DNA of 64,000 nt from CAVVVS01 sp963751355 (lineage in GTDB: Bacteria; Bacteroidota; Ignavibacteria; Ignavibacteriales; Ignavibacteriaceae): the NCBI GenBank assembly GCA_963751355.1, contig CAVVVS010000044.1:1-64000 (forward strand), read 5' to 3'. The notes beneath the pieces are model-generated. The model saw only the letters and a list, made by a program, of their open reading frames with translations, did not search any database and was not told the DNA's origin. Each line of letters begins with the position of its first letter. Positions within the stretch are counted from its first letter, which is position 1. A program made the position numbers and the translations under genes. Positions 19,001 through 28,017 of this stretch are shown here, piece by piece.

Positions 19001-20998
19001 CGGAGAATAATCGCCGGTTAGTTTCGTCCTTACCACAAAACTGTTTCCCTGAACATCATACTTTTTATAATCCAATATTTCATTGGACTCCAGGGTTACA
19101 AGTACATGGGTATTTCCCTCAGGGAGAAAAACGTACGAAATTAAACTGTCACCTTTATCATAAGTATTTTTATCGGTAATTATTTCAAAACCGTTGTGAT
19201 AGCTGCGATAATAATAATTTCGCATTCTTCCCATAAAGAAAGAACTCTTTGCTGTTATAATTCTTCCTTTTTCATCCTGAGCAATTACTGTATAAGTATA
19301 CCGACCGGGCAAACCCAGACGCGGTAAAAATGTTAGTGATGCCCGCCCTAATGTATCGGTAGAACCGTATAGAGTGTCGCTCATTGGTCTGTAATATTGC
19401 TGTCCGCCTTTTTGATTTTCACCAGGATAATCCACAACAAGTTTAAAATTTGCTTGAATAGGTTTATCGGCAAAATCGGAAGTATTCACTCTCAATTTGA
19501 TTGGTTCGCCTACACCGGTAAAGTATCGTTCGGGGGAAGTAGAAATGGTAAAACTTCCCCTGGTTACGAAAACATTCGACGACCCGTTTATTGTGCGGCG
19601 GGAATTGTCGGTAACTTCTGCCTCTATTATATAAACATTGTCAGATGTTACGGTACTGTCAATGCTGTACCGGAAATTATATTCTCCTTTTTTATTTAGT
19701 TTACCTTGTTGTTGAAAGAGCAATTCCCTTCTGCCGTAATTCTGAATTCCGTTCCTTTCAAACGAACGGTAAAACCAGGCGTAATCGGAGAAATACCACC
19801 ATGGTCGCCAGAAATGCTGTTGATAAACTTTTACAATTACATCACCGGTTGTAACAGGCGAGCCGAAATAATAATCAGCAGATATTGCTGCATTAATTGT
19901 ATCATGACTTGCATACTGATTTTTGCCCGGTTTTACCTTAACTTCAAATTCGGGCTTTTTATATTCTTCCACGCTGAAGGAGCCGTAATAGGTGCGGTTA
20001 TCTTTAGTCAATTGAATTGAATAATTTCCTAAATCTGCTTCATCATCCAATATAAAATTGCCGGAGAGTGAACCGTATTCATTGGTGGTTAAGTTTCCTG
20101 AATAAACATCTTTATTTTTAGGTGATTTTATCCTGACCGAAAATTCTTCACCCGGAACATTTTCAACATTGTTACCGTTATCTTTTCTTATGATTGCTTT
20201 GAAATGAACCTGCTGACCCGGCCTGTACACCGGTTGATTTGTATAAACGTAAGCCCGGTAACTTTCTCTTCTGTTCCCACCAAAAAAGTACGGGTTGCTG
20301 AGAACTGTTTCATCGCTCGTTTCTGCAGTTATTAAAACATTTTCATTACCCGGGTTAATTTTTTCTTTTAAATTGAAAAATGCTATTCCGTCACCGTCTG
20401 AGTTTTTTTGTGCAATGAGTTCACCGTCTTTATAAATTTTGAAATCAGTATTTTTAATAAATTCGCCGGATTTGGCATCGGCAACATATGCCAGCAGCTG
20501 GTTACCGCTGTTTTTATATACCATCGCATATTTTGAAACTACTATACCGCAATAAGCAACAAGTTTATCCTTTACAGCTTGAAGGATGTAAATTCCCGGT
20601 TCATTTATTTTACCGACGGTAAGATTGCGGCGGGTCATGTAATAATGAGAACCGATGACATCAGCATTCCATTCTTTTACCGACTTTACATATTTAAGAA
20701 GACTTTCACGATCCTTTCCCCAAATATCGAAGTTCATTCTTAGTGTGCGGTGATTTAAGTTTGAAAAAAATGCAGCCGGGTTTTCAATTTTAAACAAACG
20801 GAAATGAAAAGCGGCACTTTCTTCTATATTTGAATAAAGATTGATTTCAACATTACTTCCGGGAGAAAAAACCGTATTGTTTATTAAATTAAACCGTTCC
20901 GGGTTTTTATCATTTTTGTGATTTGAACTCCCTAAAAACAAGGGGAAAGCAATGAGAATAAATAGGATTGAAAATCTAGTCTTATCGTACCGGGGCAT
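16022..20998 (-). CDS. Alpha-2-macroglobulin family protein, thioester-containing
   Basis: This is a 1658-residue secreted protein. The N-terminal signal peptide (FSILFILIAFPLFLG) has no cysteine in lipobox position, so it is probably periplasmic and soluble. Bacterial alpha-2-macroglobulins trap proteases by a bait region and a thioester. The MG-type beta domains are visible through the first 900 residues (NQPVYRPGQQVHFKAIIRKD, KNTYDKGDSLISY). The alpha-2-macroglobulin core begins at WKADIVTNSKGVAEVSFKMP. The thioester motif YPYGCVEQTMSRFLP near 1160-1175 keeps the reactive Cys and Gln, with the helical TED domain after it (GGWGWWTNDKTNPYMTAYV). GGAG precedes the ATG. The usual partner, penicillin-binding protein 1C, is not adjacent. 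Confidence 0.93.
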   Translation of the reverse strand: MPRYDKTRFSILFILIAFPLFLGSSNHKNDKNPERFNLINNTVFSPGSNVEINLYSNIEESAAFHFRLFKIENPAAFFSNLNHRTLRMNFDIWGKDRESLLKYVKSVKEWNADVIGSHYYMTRRNLTVGKINEPGIYILQAVKDKLVAYCGIVVSKYAMVYKNSGNQLLAYVADAKSGEFIKNTDFKIYKDGELIAQKNSDGDGIAFFNLKEKINPGNENVLITAETSDETVLSNPYFFGGNRRESYRAYVYTNQPVYRPGQQVHFKAIIRKDNGNNVENVPGEEFSVRIKSPKNKDVYSGNLTTNEYGSLSGNFILDDEADLGNYSIQLTKDNRTYYGSFSVEEYKKPEFEVKVKPGKNQYASHDTINAAISADYYFGSPVTTGDVIVKVYQQHFWRPWWYFSDYAWFYRSFERNGIQNYGRRELLFQQQGKLNKKGEYNFRYSIDSTVTSDNVYIIEAEVTDNSRRTINGSSNVFVTRGSFTISTSPERYFTGVGEPIKLRVNTSDFADKPIQANFKLVVDYPGENQKGGQQYYRPMSDTLYGSTDTLGRASLTFLPRLGLPGRYTYTVIAQDEKGRIITAKSSFFMGRMRNYYYRSYHNGFEIITDKNTYDKGDSLISYVFLPEGNTHVLVTLESNEILDYKKYDVQGNSFVVRTKLTGDYSPSFNLSVSYLKNKQIHTQSKLIGVLDKSKFLHIKIEPSKKEYKPGDKASYKIFVTGNDGMPVKNVDLSFGAVDESVYAIKEDNTQDIKNFFYTPKYSYIPTINSLQANYYRGSSRYLTFIDKNLTAAGESQPASGNSSLTGKVKTTRTDVNWNNIYLLLSSKSNFYKTQVDSMGKYFFKNIVNGNYAILANLDDGETIFIDSLSIAGNVEHTVDLGNYSNRFFPAPPLLLRSEARSGAQATYFMAKESVTDNAVSGYVKPALRSNFVDAAFWKADIVTNSKGVAEVSFKMPDNLTAWRATVKGATKATEVGQNTEKVITRKNLLVRLETPRFFREGDELTISTIVHNYLSEKKKVKIDFKPSGLSLEGSQINTPGYSTIVYSHNKSSYELNIDKNSELRVDWKVIVNSPLGEARIKAEALTNEESDAVELKVPIHPKGFKIVEPVVTDIENNNKIENLTFKIPDDVDLRTAKFSFAVNPSLAGTMLKALDDLVGYPYGCVEQTMSRFLPTIIVANTFKKLDAPLTDKTIKELPKMVNAGLKRLYNFQHSDGGWGWWTNDKTNPYMTAYVIYGMSLAKNAGYDLDSEIYNRGIKNLENQLKSSNLNFTTEAYMLYSLTTGLAGKDYDKASYINKVDDLLNQNLNSYALSLLVLTAKNMEQNDRSLKAVNKLIGDVHLEKSIAYWGGEAWHYSWHNDRVQSTAFAVKALVAVNKDHDLMNKAVRWLMLHKRGFSWNSTQETAAVIFGLTDYLKYTNELNPGFNAEVFINGQRMLDKKFSAADVFNNQTTITLTGLKENTLKRGINNIKIVKSGEGKLYFSGLTEFYSPKESEETSNEFRVKREYYVLEPQNEGNKIVFIKQKFNGVLTTGQILFVKTHVEAKDNDLQYFILEDMLPSGFEVIKNTGSYEIPGENDYQHTYNWGMRPWTWFYADREYRDDKVSFFVTNVRKSMDFSYMMRAEIPGDYNVMPSRGYLMYYPEVGGNSGMIKIKVKDK

Positions 20999-21125
20999 AT
21001 TGGCTCCTGAATGTTTACTGAATTATACGAAGATAAAATTAAAAAGTGCCAGGAAAGGAATAAAAGTTAAGAAAAGTTTTTTTATCTCTCAATTTGCCCC
21101 CGGGAAGATTAAGTTAATTCAGAGA

Positions 21126-21909
21126 TATCTGGGAATTTTAATCTCTGTTTTCTCTGTGTGTACTCCGTTAACTCTGCGGTAAATTATTAATGAGCACTCC
21201 GATGGACACAGTTTTTAAAAGTTTATTTTTAGTTGAGCAATCTTACTGTAATCAGCCTTATTTTTGAAATTAACCTAAGTGACAATTATCTGCACCTTCA
21301 TTATTAACCCTATTACCTTCTTTTCTGTATGTACAGATCCGGATAAGGTAATAAGGTCGGATGCTATTTTTTACCGTTTGTTACTAAGGTTAGGTTATGA
21401 TAGATAAAGTTATTTGGTAAGATTTATTTTAATAAATAACTACAAAGATATTGAATTTATAATTACCACAGAGAACACTGAGTACACACATAGTTTGCGG
21501 GGATATTTTAATCTCTGTTTTCTCCGTGTGTCCTCTGCTTACTCTGCGGTCGGGTATTAATCTACACTCTGATGAACACAGTTTTAAATTTGTTTATTTT
21601 TAGTCGAATAATTTTACTAAAATCAACCTTATTTGTGCAATCTACCTTAATAACAATTATCTGCACCTTCATTATTAACCTTATTACCTTCTTTTGTGTA
21701 TGTACAGATCCGGATAAGGTAATAAGGTCGGATGCTATTTTTTACCGTTTGTTACTAAGGTTTGGTTATGATAGATAAGGTTATTTGGTAAGATTTATTT
21801 TAATAAATAACTACAAAGATATTGAATTTACAATTACCACAGAGAACACTGAGTAAACACAGAGTTCGTGGAGATATTTTAATCTCTGTTTTCTCTGTGT
21901 GTCCTCTGC
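21126..21909. repeat. 371-bp tandem duplication (about 2.1 copies) built on CAGAG-type palindromes
   Basis: The segment from about 21126 recurs from about 21498 and again, as a short third part, from about 21870. For example, the TGCACCTTCATTATTAACC stretch at 21291 reappears at 21662 (offset 371). Each boundary carries an imperfect palindrome: ACCACAGAGAACACTGAG on the left against CTCTGCGGT-type sequence on the right (full copies about 21465-21550 and 21836-21909, a right half at 21126-21181). Copies differ by scattered substitutions, so the duplication is not very recent. No coding role was seen. The same CAGAG palindrome family appears at 29947-30047. Confidence 0.8.
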
Positions 21910-22035
21910 TGTGTACAACCTCCATTCCGATTTAGCTTCCCAGCATTGATCTGTTTTCTGTATTTCTACTGTATAAGTGGATTGTGGAAAGGCTTCTGCA
22001 AATAATAAAAAACAGAGTAAAATTAACTTTTTCAT
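21811..22035 (-). pseudogene. Truncated secreted-protein gene cut by repeat sequence
   Basis: This is an open frame of 74 codons that starts with a convincing signal peptide (MKKLILLCFLLFAEAFPQS) and about 20 plausible mature residues. At about residue 43 (nucleotide 21909) it enters the CAGAG repeat, and its remaining codons come from repeat sequence present elsewhere. It therefore looks like the 5' stump of a secreted-protein gene whose remainder was replaced when the repeat array formed. A genuine 74-aa peptide cannot be excluded. Confidence 0.5.
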
Positions 22036-22259
22036 CTTAATTTTCCTTTCAACTTTTTATATTGGAAATTCGGTCCTATTGCTGATGTGGAGCAATAAAA
22101 CATAATAATCCCGCTTTTGCCGGAATTATTCTTCACAATTATTTAAGACTGGCAAATTTTATATTAACTCGTTGTTCGAAATTATATTGATATTTTTTAA
22201 ATCGTTTCAACGGGTTATATTAATTTAATTTTGGAGAATCTCTATCCAAATACATTTTA

Positions 22260-23555
22260 TCATTGTCTCCTTCCCATTATAATTATACCTTGTGACCCGG
22301 TCCAGCCAACTGCCACTACAAGATTTCCCTTAACATCCAAGCCTTCATAATTTCCGTATATCCCGTTAATCTTATGCCACCTAATCCCATTAAAATGAAA
22401 GAGTGTATTACAGCAGCCTGCAATGTATACATCGCTTAAACCGCTGCCCTTTACCCTGGTTAAAAAATAATTTGACGGAAGGTTTACAGAACTCAATGAA
22501 TCATTTACATATAAGTATGCACCGTCCCCTACCACGTAAATCTTCCTTCTTGAAAGAAACCACACGCCGTATAGCCTGGTATAAGGCCAATTAATAAATT
22601 CTCCGGCATTATCATCTGAAATAGAAAGTAGTTTATAATCACCTCTTTGATAGCGGCTTGAAACCGTAGATAAAATCAGTGAGCTGTTAGCTGCAGAATC
22701 ATCTATTCCCCAAATATCATTCAAATTTGTGGTTGTTCCGCTTTGTATCTTTTGCCAATTGCCGTTTTGGTAATGGGCAATATTGCCTACATTACCAACT
22801 ATGTAAAAATTATCATTGTTTATGCCCCAGATTTTATTAATTTGGTATTCTCCCCATACACTGGTGCGAATAGGGAATGGTTCGTAAATGGTACCATTCC
22901 AATGAAGTATACCATTCCCGCAGAATAATATATCATTTGCATTAAAAGTTAAAACAGATTGGATTGGGTGATAATATAACCGGCCTTGATAATCATATGG
23001 AGCTTTTAATGGTGTCCAATTATTCCCATCCCAATGTACAATGTTATATGGCTGTGGATCCGGCTTTCCTGTAGAATCATTTTTATAAATTTCTCCAACA
23101 GAATAAATATTATTTTCATCTATTATTGCCACGTCATTTAACCCGCTGCTGCCTGCAGATGGGTCTCCAAAGGTATATGTTTGCCAGGTAAAGTTATTGC
23201 TTGTTGTATCCATTGTCGTAAAACTTATTTTGTTTGTCGGCTGGCTGCTGCCCCCGTCAGTGTAGCTTCCTTGCAAAGTATAAGTTTTATTTGGCAAGAG
23301 TGAATCAATATAAATAACGGAATCGCTGCTGCTCACAGAGTAATTAATAACTATTTTATCATCCGTTTTAATTGTAAGGTTTAGCGGGAAAGATACATCT
23401 TCCGCTTTAACTTTCAGCCATGCTTCGGTGCATGATACATCCACAGTGGATAGGTTTACTTTTATGTTGTCTCCCGGTCCGGTGGGGCTTTTTTTACATG
23501 TGAAGGATAAAAAGCTTAATAATAATATTGATAACAAAGTTTTAGTTAATTTCAT
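22260..23555 (-). CDS. FN3/propeller lipoprotein, paralogue A
   Basis: This 431-residue lipoprotein starts at the ATG at 23555 (MKLTKTLLS), with a signal peptide and lipobox SFLSFTC, so it should be lipidated at that Cys. After a short KKSPTGPGDN linker comes an FN3-like domain (about 25-110). Then come repeated short propeller-like motifs of the kind 'NIVHWDGNNWTPL', 'ILHWNGTIYEPF', 'IAHYQNGNWQKI', 'LFHFNGIRWHKI', each with an H-x-N/D-G-x-x-W core. This suggests a beta-propeller exposed at the cell surface or in the periplasm; the ligand is unknown. The first 100 residues are nearly identical to the next gene upstream, but the propellers have diverged. The two probably arose by tandem duplication and are about 95 bases apart. 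Confidence 0.85.
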   Translation of the reverse strand: MKLTKTLLSILLLSFLSFTCKKSPTGPGDNIKVNLSTVDVSCTEAWLKVKAEDVSFPLNLTIKTDDKIVINYSVSSSDSVIYIDSLLPNKTYTLQGSYTDGGSSQPTNKISFTTMDTTSNNFTWQTYTFGDPSAGSSGLNDVAIIDENNIYSVGEIYKNDSTGKPDPQPYNIVHWDGNNWTPLKAPYDYQGRLYYHPIQSVLTFNANDILFCGNGILHWNGTIYEPFPIRTSVWGEYQINKIWGINNDNFYIVGNVGNIAHYQNGNWQKIQSGTTTNLNDIWGIDDSAANSSLILSTVSSRYQRGDYKLLSISDDNAGEFINWPYTRLYGVWFLSRRKIYVVGDGAYLYVNDSLSSVNLPSNYFLTRVKGSGLSDVYIAGCCNTLFHFNGIRWHKINGIYGNYEGLDVKGNLVVAVGWTGSQGIIIMGRRQ

Positions 23556-23650
23556 TTTTTGTTCTTTAATTAATTTGCATTCACACCCCGGTGTCACCAG
23601 CGCCGGGGTTAATTAAAACAACCACTTTCTTTAGCGGAATTTCTCCTTTC

Positions 23651-25042
23651 TTAATTTCTTTTTAACATCATTATTGTTGCTTTCATGCCTTTGAAGCCTA
23701 CTATTACTATTAAGTTGTCTTTAATGGAAACACTCAACCAATCATAATTACTGTTCGGATTATAGGACATTCCCAATTGTATCCATTTAATCCCGTTAAA
23801 ATATCTTATTGTATTTCTTTCACCTACAATTAGCATATCGTTATCTGTAATTCCTCTTATTCTATTTATTAATCCCCAATGCTGGGCATAACTGTTGCCG
23901 CCGAGATAATTGCCGGGTAATGTTTTAACATAATCTAGTTTGCCTTCAACTATTCTGTATAACAATTCTCCCCCGAAATAAATAATGTTTGATTTACTAA
24001 TCCATACCGAGGCGGCAACTCCGCCGAAATACGGGTCAAATATCTGGCTGCTGTTTACTTCTTTTCCTTCTCTAATTATTTCCCAATTGTTCGAAGTGCC
24101 TTTTATAAGTACACCGTTGTAATTTCTGTAATCCCCTCCGCCGGTATAAATATTTTTCCCGTCACCGGAATAAATATCATATAAATCCAAACTTGTTCCG
24201 CTCCGGATCTTACTCCAATTGCCGTTATAGTAATGGACAATCGTGCCTTTTGTCCCTATATAATATAAATTATTACTTGAATTACCCCAGATTTTTGTAA
24301 GATATCCATCATCTTTACTCAGCACTCCCATATCAAATAAATGATATTGAGTCCAATTTTTACCATCGCCATGCACAGGAACCCCTGATGATAACCAGAT
24401 ATCATTTGATCTAAAAGTATAAATACCATATAGTGGAGGAATAATTTGGTTGCCTCGAAAATTGACTTCTATCCTTTTCAACACCCACTTACTACCATTC
24501 CAATGCACTGCATTATAGGTTGTATAACCATTTACGTTTGTATCCGCCATCTGTATTTCGCCCACTACCCAAATTGATGTATCGCTTATTATTGATACAT
24601 CGTAGAGCATACTGCTCTCACCTACTGCATTTCCAAGGGTGTAAAGTTTGTACGAAAAACTGCTGCTTGTGCTATCCAATGTCCTAAAACTTATTTTGTT
24701 TGTCGGATGAGTTTCGCTTCCTTCGGTGTAGCTTCCTTGCAAAGTGTAGGTTTTATTAGGCAAAAGAGAATCTATATAAATAACGGAATCACTTCTGCCG
24801 ACAGATGAGTTATATACAATCTGTTCATCTTCTTTTATGGTAAGATTAACCGGGAAAGATACATTTTCTGCTTTTACTTTTAGCCATGCTTCGGTGCATG
24901 ATACATCCACAGTGGATAGGTTTACTTTTATGTTGTCTCCCGGTCCGGTGGGGCTTTTTTTACATGTGAAGGATGATACGGAGACAAAAATGATTACAAA
25001 TATTAACAAACCCGTATTCAAAAATGAATTATTTTTTTTCAT
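23651..25042 (-). CDS. FN3/propeller lipoprotein, paralogue B
   Basis: This 463-residue lipoprotein starts at the ATG at 25042 (MKKNNSFLNT); an upstream in-frame start at 25123 would put 27 extra residues before the signal peptide. The lipobox is VSSFTC, followed by the same CKKSPTGPGDNIKVNL sequence and FN3-like domain as paralogue A. A propeller with AVHWNGSKWVLK, IVHYYNGNWSKI and IRYFNGIKWIQL repeats follows. An identical stretch of DNA at 24888-24976 and at 23410-23498 suggests recent conversion between the paralogues. A run of 12 C lies 132 bases upstream of the start. Function is not known; a surface or carbohydrate-binding role is guesswork. Confidence 0.85.
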   Translation of the reverse strand: MKKNNSFLNTGLLIFVIIFVSVSSFTCKKSPTGPGDNIKVNLSTVDVSCTEAWLKVKAENVSFPVNLTIKEDEQIVYNSSVGRSDSVIYIDSLLPNKTYTLQGSYTEGSETHPTNKISFRTLDSTSSSFSYKLYTLGNAVGESSMLYDVSIISDTSIWVVGEIQMADTNVNGYTTYNAVHWNGSKWVLKRIEVNFRGNQIIPPLYGIYTFRSNDIWLSSGVPVHGDGKNWTQYHLFDMGVLSKDDGYLTKIWGNSSNNLYYIGTKGTIVHYYNGNWSKIRSGTSLDLYDIYSGDGKNIYTGGGDYRNYNGVLIKGTSNNWEIIREGKEVNSSQIFDPYFGGVAASVWISKSNIIYFGGELLYRIVEGKLDYVKTLPGNYLGGNSYAQHWGLINRIRGITDNDMLIVGERNTIRYFNGIKWIQLGMSYNPNSNYDWLSVSIKDNLIVIVGFKGMKATIMMLKRN

Positions 25043-25720
25043 TTTATAATTCCCGTTTTTTTCTGTCGTTATTAATTTCTGCATGAATGTTAAATAAGCG
25101 AAGGCAAAAGTTTTTTGATTCATCTGTGTATTTCTGTGCGGTAAATTGAGCGCGGTTAACTGTAGGTATGCTACCCCCCCCCCCCGTGATATTCCACTTC
25201 GCCAATGAGGTAAGAGAAAAGATTAAACCGTTTTTTATAATAATTTTCCATAGGTTAGTCAGGACCTTTACGATAAGTATTTTTGTATTAAGAAGTTATT
25301 AAATAAATGCTCTTTTTTCAACATGTCCTTAAGTCTTAATTATGTTTTGGGGCTGTATATGATACATAGCATTTCAGCTTAATTATTTATCCTTAGCGTC
25401 TAAATCTTATATTTATTCTTTTTACTTCAACCAATCTGAACATCCTTGCAATCGGTGTGAATAATTTTATTCTGTTTAATCGCCCGTTTACTTAATTTCA
25501 TAAAAAACTTTTTTATCTACATATATATAGACAGAAAATCAGCATTCTCGGAAAATTTTTTTTAACTTTTTTTGTTTATATGATATAGGTCACATCTAAT
25601 ATGCCATTTAATCTCGAAAACTTAATTACCGTTTTAGCATGTTGTTAATCATTAATCTCATCAAGAATAATTATATTGGATTTCAAAAAAATAATCAGAG
25701 ATAACATTTACGGTGAGACC
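25043..25720. other. Intergenic between divergent genes, with a C12 homopolymer
   Basis: This region holds the promoters of paralogue B (minus) and of the S9 peptidase (plus). It contains a 12-base C run at 25174-25185 and, at about 25125-25155, a short stretch resembling the right half of the CAGAG repeat family (TCTGTGCGGTAAA). The rest is AT-rich with no gene seen. Confidence 0.55.
25174..25185. repeat. Homopolymeric C12 tract upstream of lipoprotein B
   Basis: Twelve consecutive C are read on the plus strand (G12 on the coding strand of the lipoprotein), 132 bases upstream of its ATG. In an AT-rich genome such a run is striking and prone to slipped-strand length change. It could alter promoter spacing, or its exact length could be a sequencing error. 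Confidence 0.85.
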
Positions 25721-27715
25721 ATGACCGGGATAAAAATAAAGTCTATAATATTCTTCATCGCTTTATCCTTCCTAACAGTTGCAAACGCACAGCAGATAAA
25801 AAAACCGTTAACAGCAGATGCGGAACTGAGGATGGATATACCTTCAAATCCTATAATTTCACCGGACGGGAATAATGTATTGTTCACCATCCGGAAGGGA
25901 GATTTAAATACCAGCGAATGGGTCAGCCAGGTATATTTGCTCAATGTTAAAACAAAAAATTATTTTCAATTTTCACAGAACGCCGCAAGCTGTACTGATC
26001 CCCAATATTCACCCGACGGGAAATGGATTACCTTCCTTTCGTCAAGAAAATTTCTTAATCAAGACGACAGCTCTTTTCAAATTAAAGTTGTTCAGCTTTG
26101 GGCGGCTCCGGTTGCCGGCGGCGAAGGGTTGAATTGGACTTACCTCCCGAATGACGTGGAAGAATACGCATGGTCGGATAATTCCCGAAAGATTGCGCTG
26201 CTTTCCGAATATTACAACGAAGGTGTAGAACTAAAAAAGGAAGAACTTGAAAAGAGAAAATTAACGGTCACCGTTTATCCTCATAAAAATCCCGATAAAG
26301 TTTTATACATTTTTGATGTAAAGTCTAAAAAGATAATCTCATCTTTCACTCTTGACCCCGGCGCGGAAAATATAAGTTTCAATAGTAAAGGCGATAAAAT
26401 TATCTATCAAACCAACTACACAGGAACAGATAATGATGCCCAGAAGTTTGATATTTACACAATCAGCTTAAAAGGGAGAAAAACACAATTAACATCCGCA
26501 CCGGGACCGGAAACTAATCCGCATTATTCGCCGGACGGTGATAATATAGCTTTTATAACACAAACCCTTCCCGATGTTGAATTTGCCGAGACTGATTTAA
26601 ATATTATGGGTAGTAACGGGAGGAACAAGGAAAATTTAACCAAGGATTTTAACTTAAGCGTTGATGATTTTACCTGGAGAGATAATCAAACGATATTCTT
26701 CACCGTTAAAGAGGGAACAAATACACAGCTTTATGAAATACGCATCAATACCGGCAAGATTAAAAAACTTTCAAAGGGAAATTCCGTAATATCCGGAATT
26801 TCTTTTTCTGCTGACGGAAAAAGTTTATGCTATCTATTTCAGAACAGTAAATCTTTACCGGAAATCTATGTGAACAATCTGAAGGTTTCAAATTTCAGTA
26901 AGCAGCTTGAAAATTTTAAATACGGCACTCAGGAAGTTCTAAAATATAAAAGCAAGGATAAAAAATTCGAGATTGAAGGTATTCTCTTCAAACCGGAAAA
27001 TTTTGATCCTCATAAAAAGTATCCATTAATTCTAATCGTACACGGCGGTCCTTACGGAAGATTTCAGAATAAATTTCTGCAATATTATGCTGTTAGAGAG
27101 TTCAACAATGCCGGGTACCTCGTCTTCGCACCGAATCCCAGGGGAAGTTCGGGATATAGCGATCAGTTTTCTCAAGCAGCGAGATATGATCTCGGGGGAA
27201 ATGACTACCGGGATATCATGGCGGGAGTGAATTATATAATATCAAAAGGTTATGTTGATACCGCAAAGATGGGAGTGACCGGGGGAAGTTACGGAGGCTA
27301 TCTAACCGACTGGATCATTTCTCAATCTCAACGCTTTAAAGCCGCCGTTTCGATGTACGGCATTTTCAACCTGATAACGGACTGGAGCAACTCCAATCAA
27401 CCCGCATTTGAGATTATGTGGTTAGGCTACCATTACTGGGACAAACCAATTAATATGGATAACCTTTACATCAGCAGATCGCCTGCATTTTACACACAGC
27501 AAATCATCACCCCGACTCTTATTCTACACGGTGAAGACGACGTGAGTACGGGACTGGCAAACTCAATGGAAATGTATCAGGCTCTTCATGCAAAAGGGGT
27601 GCCGGTTAAATTAGTAGTTTATCCTAGAGCCGGACATGGTTTGGAAAATGAACCGAACCAGTATCTCGATACTATCCACCGGTCGGTTAGATGGTTCACT
27701 AAGTATCTGAAATAA
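25721..27715 (+). CDS. S9 family peptidase (prolyl oligopeptidase / acylaminoacyl peptidase type)
   Basis: This 664-residue secreted serine peptidase has a signal peptide (SIIFFIALSFLTVANA, cleavage before QQIKK). An N-terminal WD40-like beta-propeller of TolB type carries repeats such as YSPDGKWITFLSS, YSPDGDNIAFIT and FSADGKSLCYLF. The C-terminal alpha/beta-hydrolase has the catalytic serine in TGGSYGGYLTDW (about residue 523), Asp in LHGEDDVSTG and His in RAGHGLENEP. The HGGPYGRF oxyanion motif is present. It cleaves oligopeptides, probably in the periplasm. I chose the ATG at 25721, which directly precedes the signal peptide, over a TTG at 25676. It is monocistronic. Confidence 0.93.
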   Translation: MTGIKIKSIIFFIALSFLTVANAQQIKKPLTADAELRMDIPSNPIISPDGNNVLFTIRKGDLNTSEWVSQVYLLNVKTKNYFQFSQNAASCTDPQYSPDGKWITFLSSRKFLNQDDSSFQIKVVQLWAAPVAGGEGLNWTYLPNDVEEYAWSDNSRKIALLSEYYNEGVELKKEELEKRKLTVTVYPHKNPDKVLYIFDVKSKKIISSFTLDPGAENISFNSKGDKIIYQTNYTGTDNDAQKFDIYTISLKGRKTQLTSAPGPETNPHYSPDGDNIAFITQTLPDVEFAETDLNIMGSNGRNKENLTKDFNLSVDDFTWRDNQTIFFTVKEGTNTQLYEIRINTGKIKKLSKGNSVISGISFSADGKSLCYLFQNSKSLPEIYVNNLKVSNFSKQLENFKYGTQEVLKYKSKDKKFEIEGILFKPENFDPHKKYPLILIVHGGPYGRFQNKFLQYYAVREFNNAGYLVFAPNPRGSSGYSDQFSQAARYDLGGNDYRDIMAGVNYIISKGYVDTAKMGVTGGSYGGYLTDWIISQSQRFKAAVSMYGIFNLITDWSNSNQPAFEIMWLGYHYWDKPINMDNLYISRSPAFYTQQIITPTLILHGEDDVSTGLANSMEMYQALHAKGVPVKLVVYPRAGHGLENEPNQYLDTIHRSVRWFTKYLK

Positions 27716-28017
27716 TCATACATATTGGATATACTTCTTTATTAATGACTGAATCTTTAATCTGGATTTCATGCAATTATATCAGCACGAAATGATGATT
27801 GAAGTTTTGTACTATTTACCTGTGGAAGTAAATATTGCGGAAATTATTTCCGTTTTTTCTTTTATTAGATCACATTTCGACTAAAATACCCAAAAAGTCG
27901 ATTGTTTGCTCCTTCTCACTTACGACCCCAAATGTAATCAGGCAGGTTGACTCTACCTTCTACTCACTCTAACTTTAATATGTAAATATTATGTTTCACA
28001 AAAAATGAGGTACGCTT
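27716..28017. other. Intergenic, nothing recognised
   Basis: About 300 AT-rich bases lie between the peptidase and the RlpA-like gene, both plus strand. No clear terminator or promoter was identified. A GAGG site near its right end belongs to the next gene. Confidence 0.45.

Noticed and set aside
20952..21182. A 76-codon plus-strand open frame
   Set aside because: It lies partly antisense to the macroglobulin signal peptide and partly in repeat sequence.
21572..21778. A 68-codon plus-strand open frame within the duplicated block
   Set aside because: It is not maintained in the other repeat copy and has no ribosome binding site.
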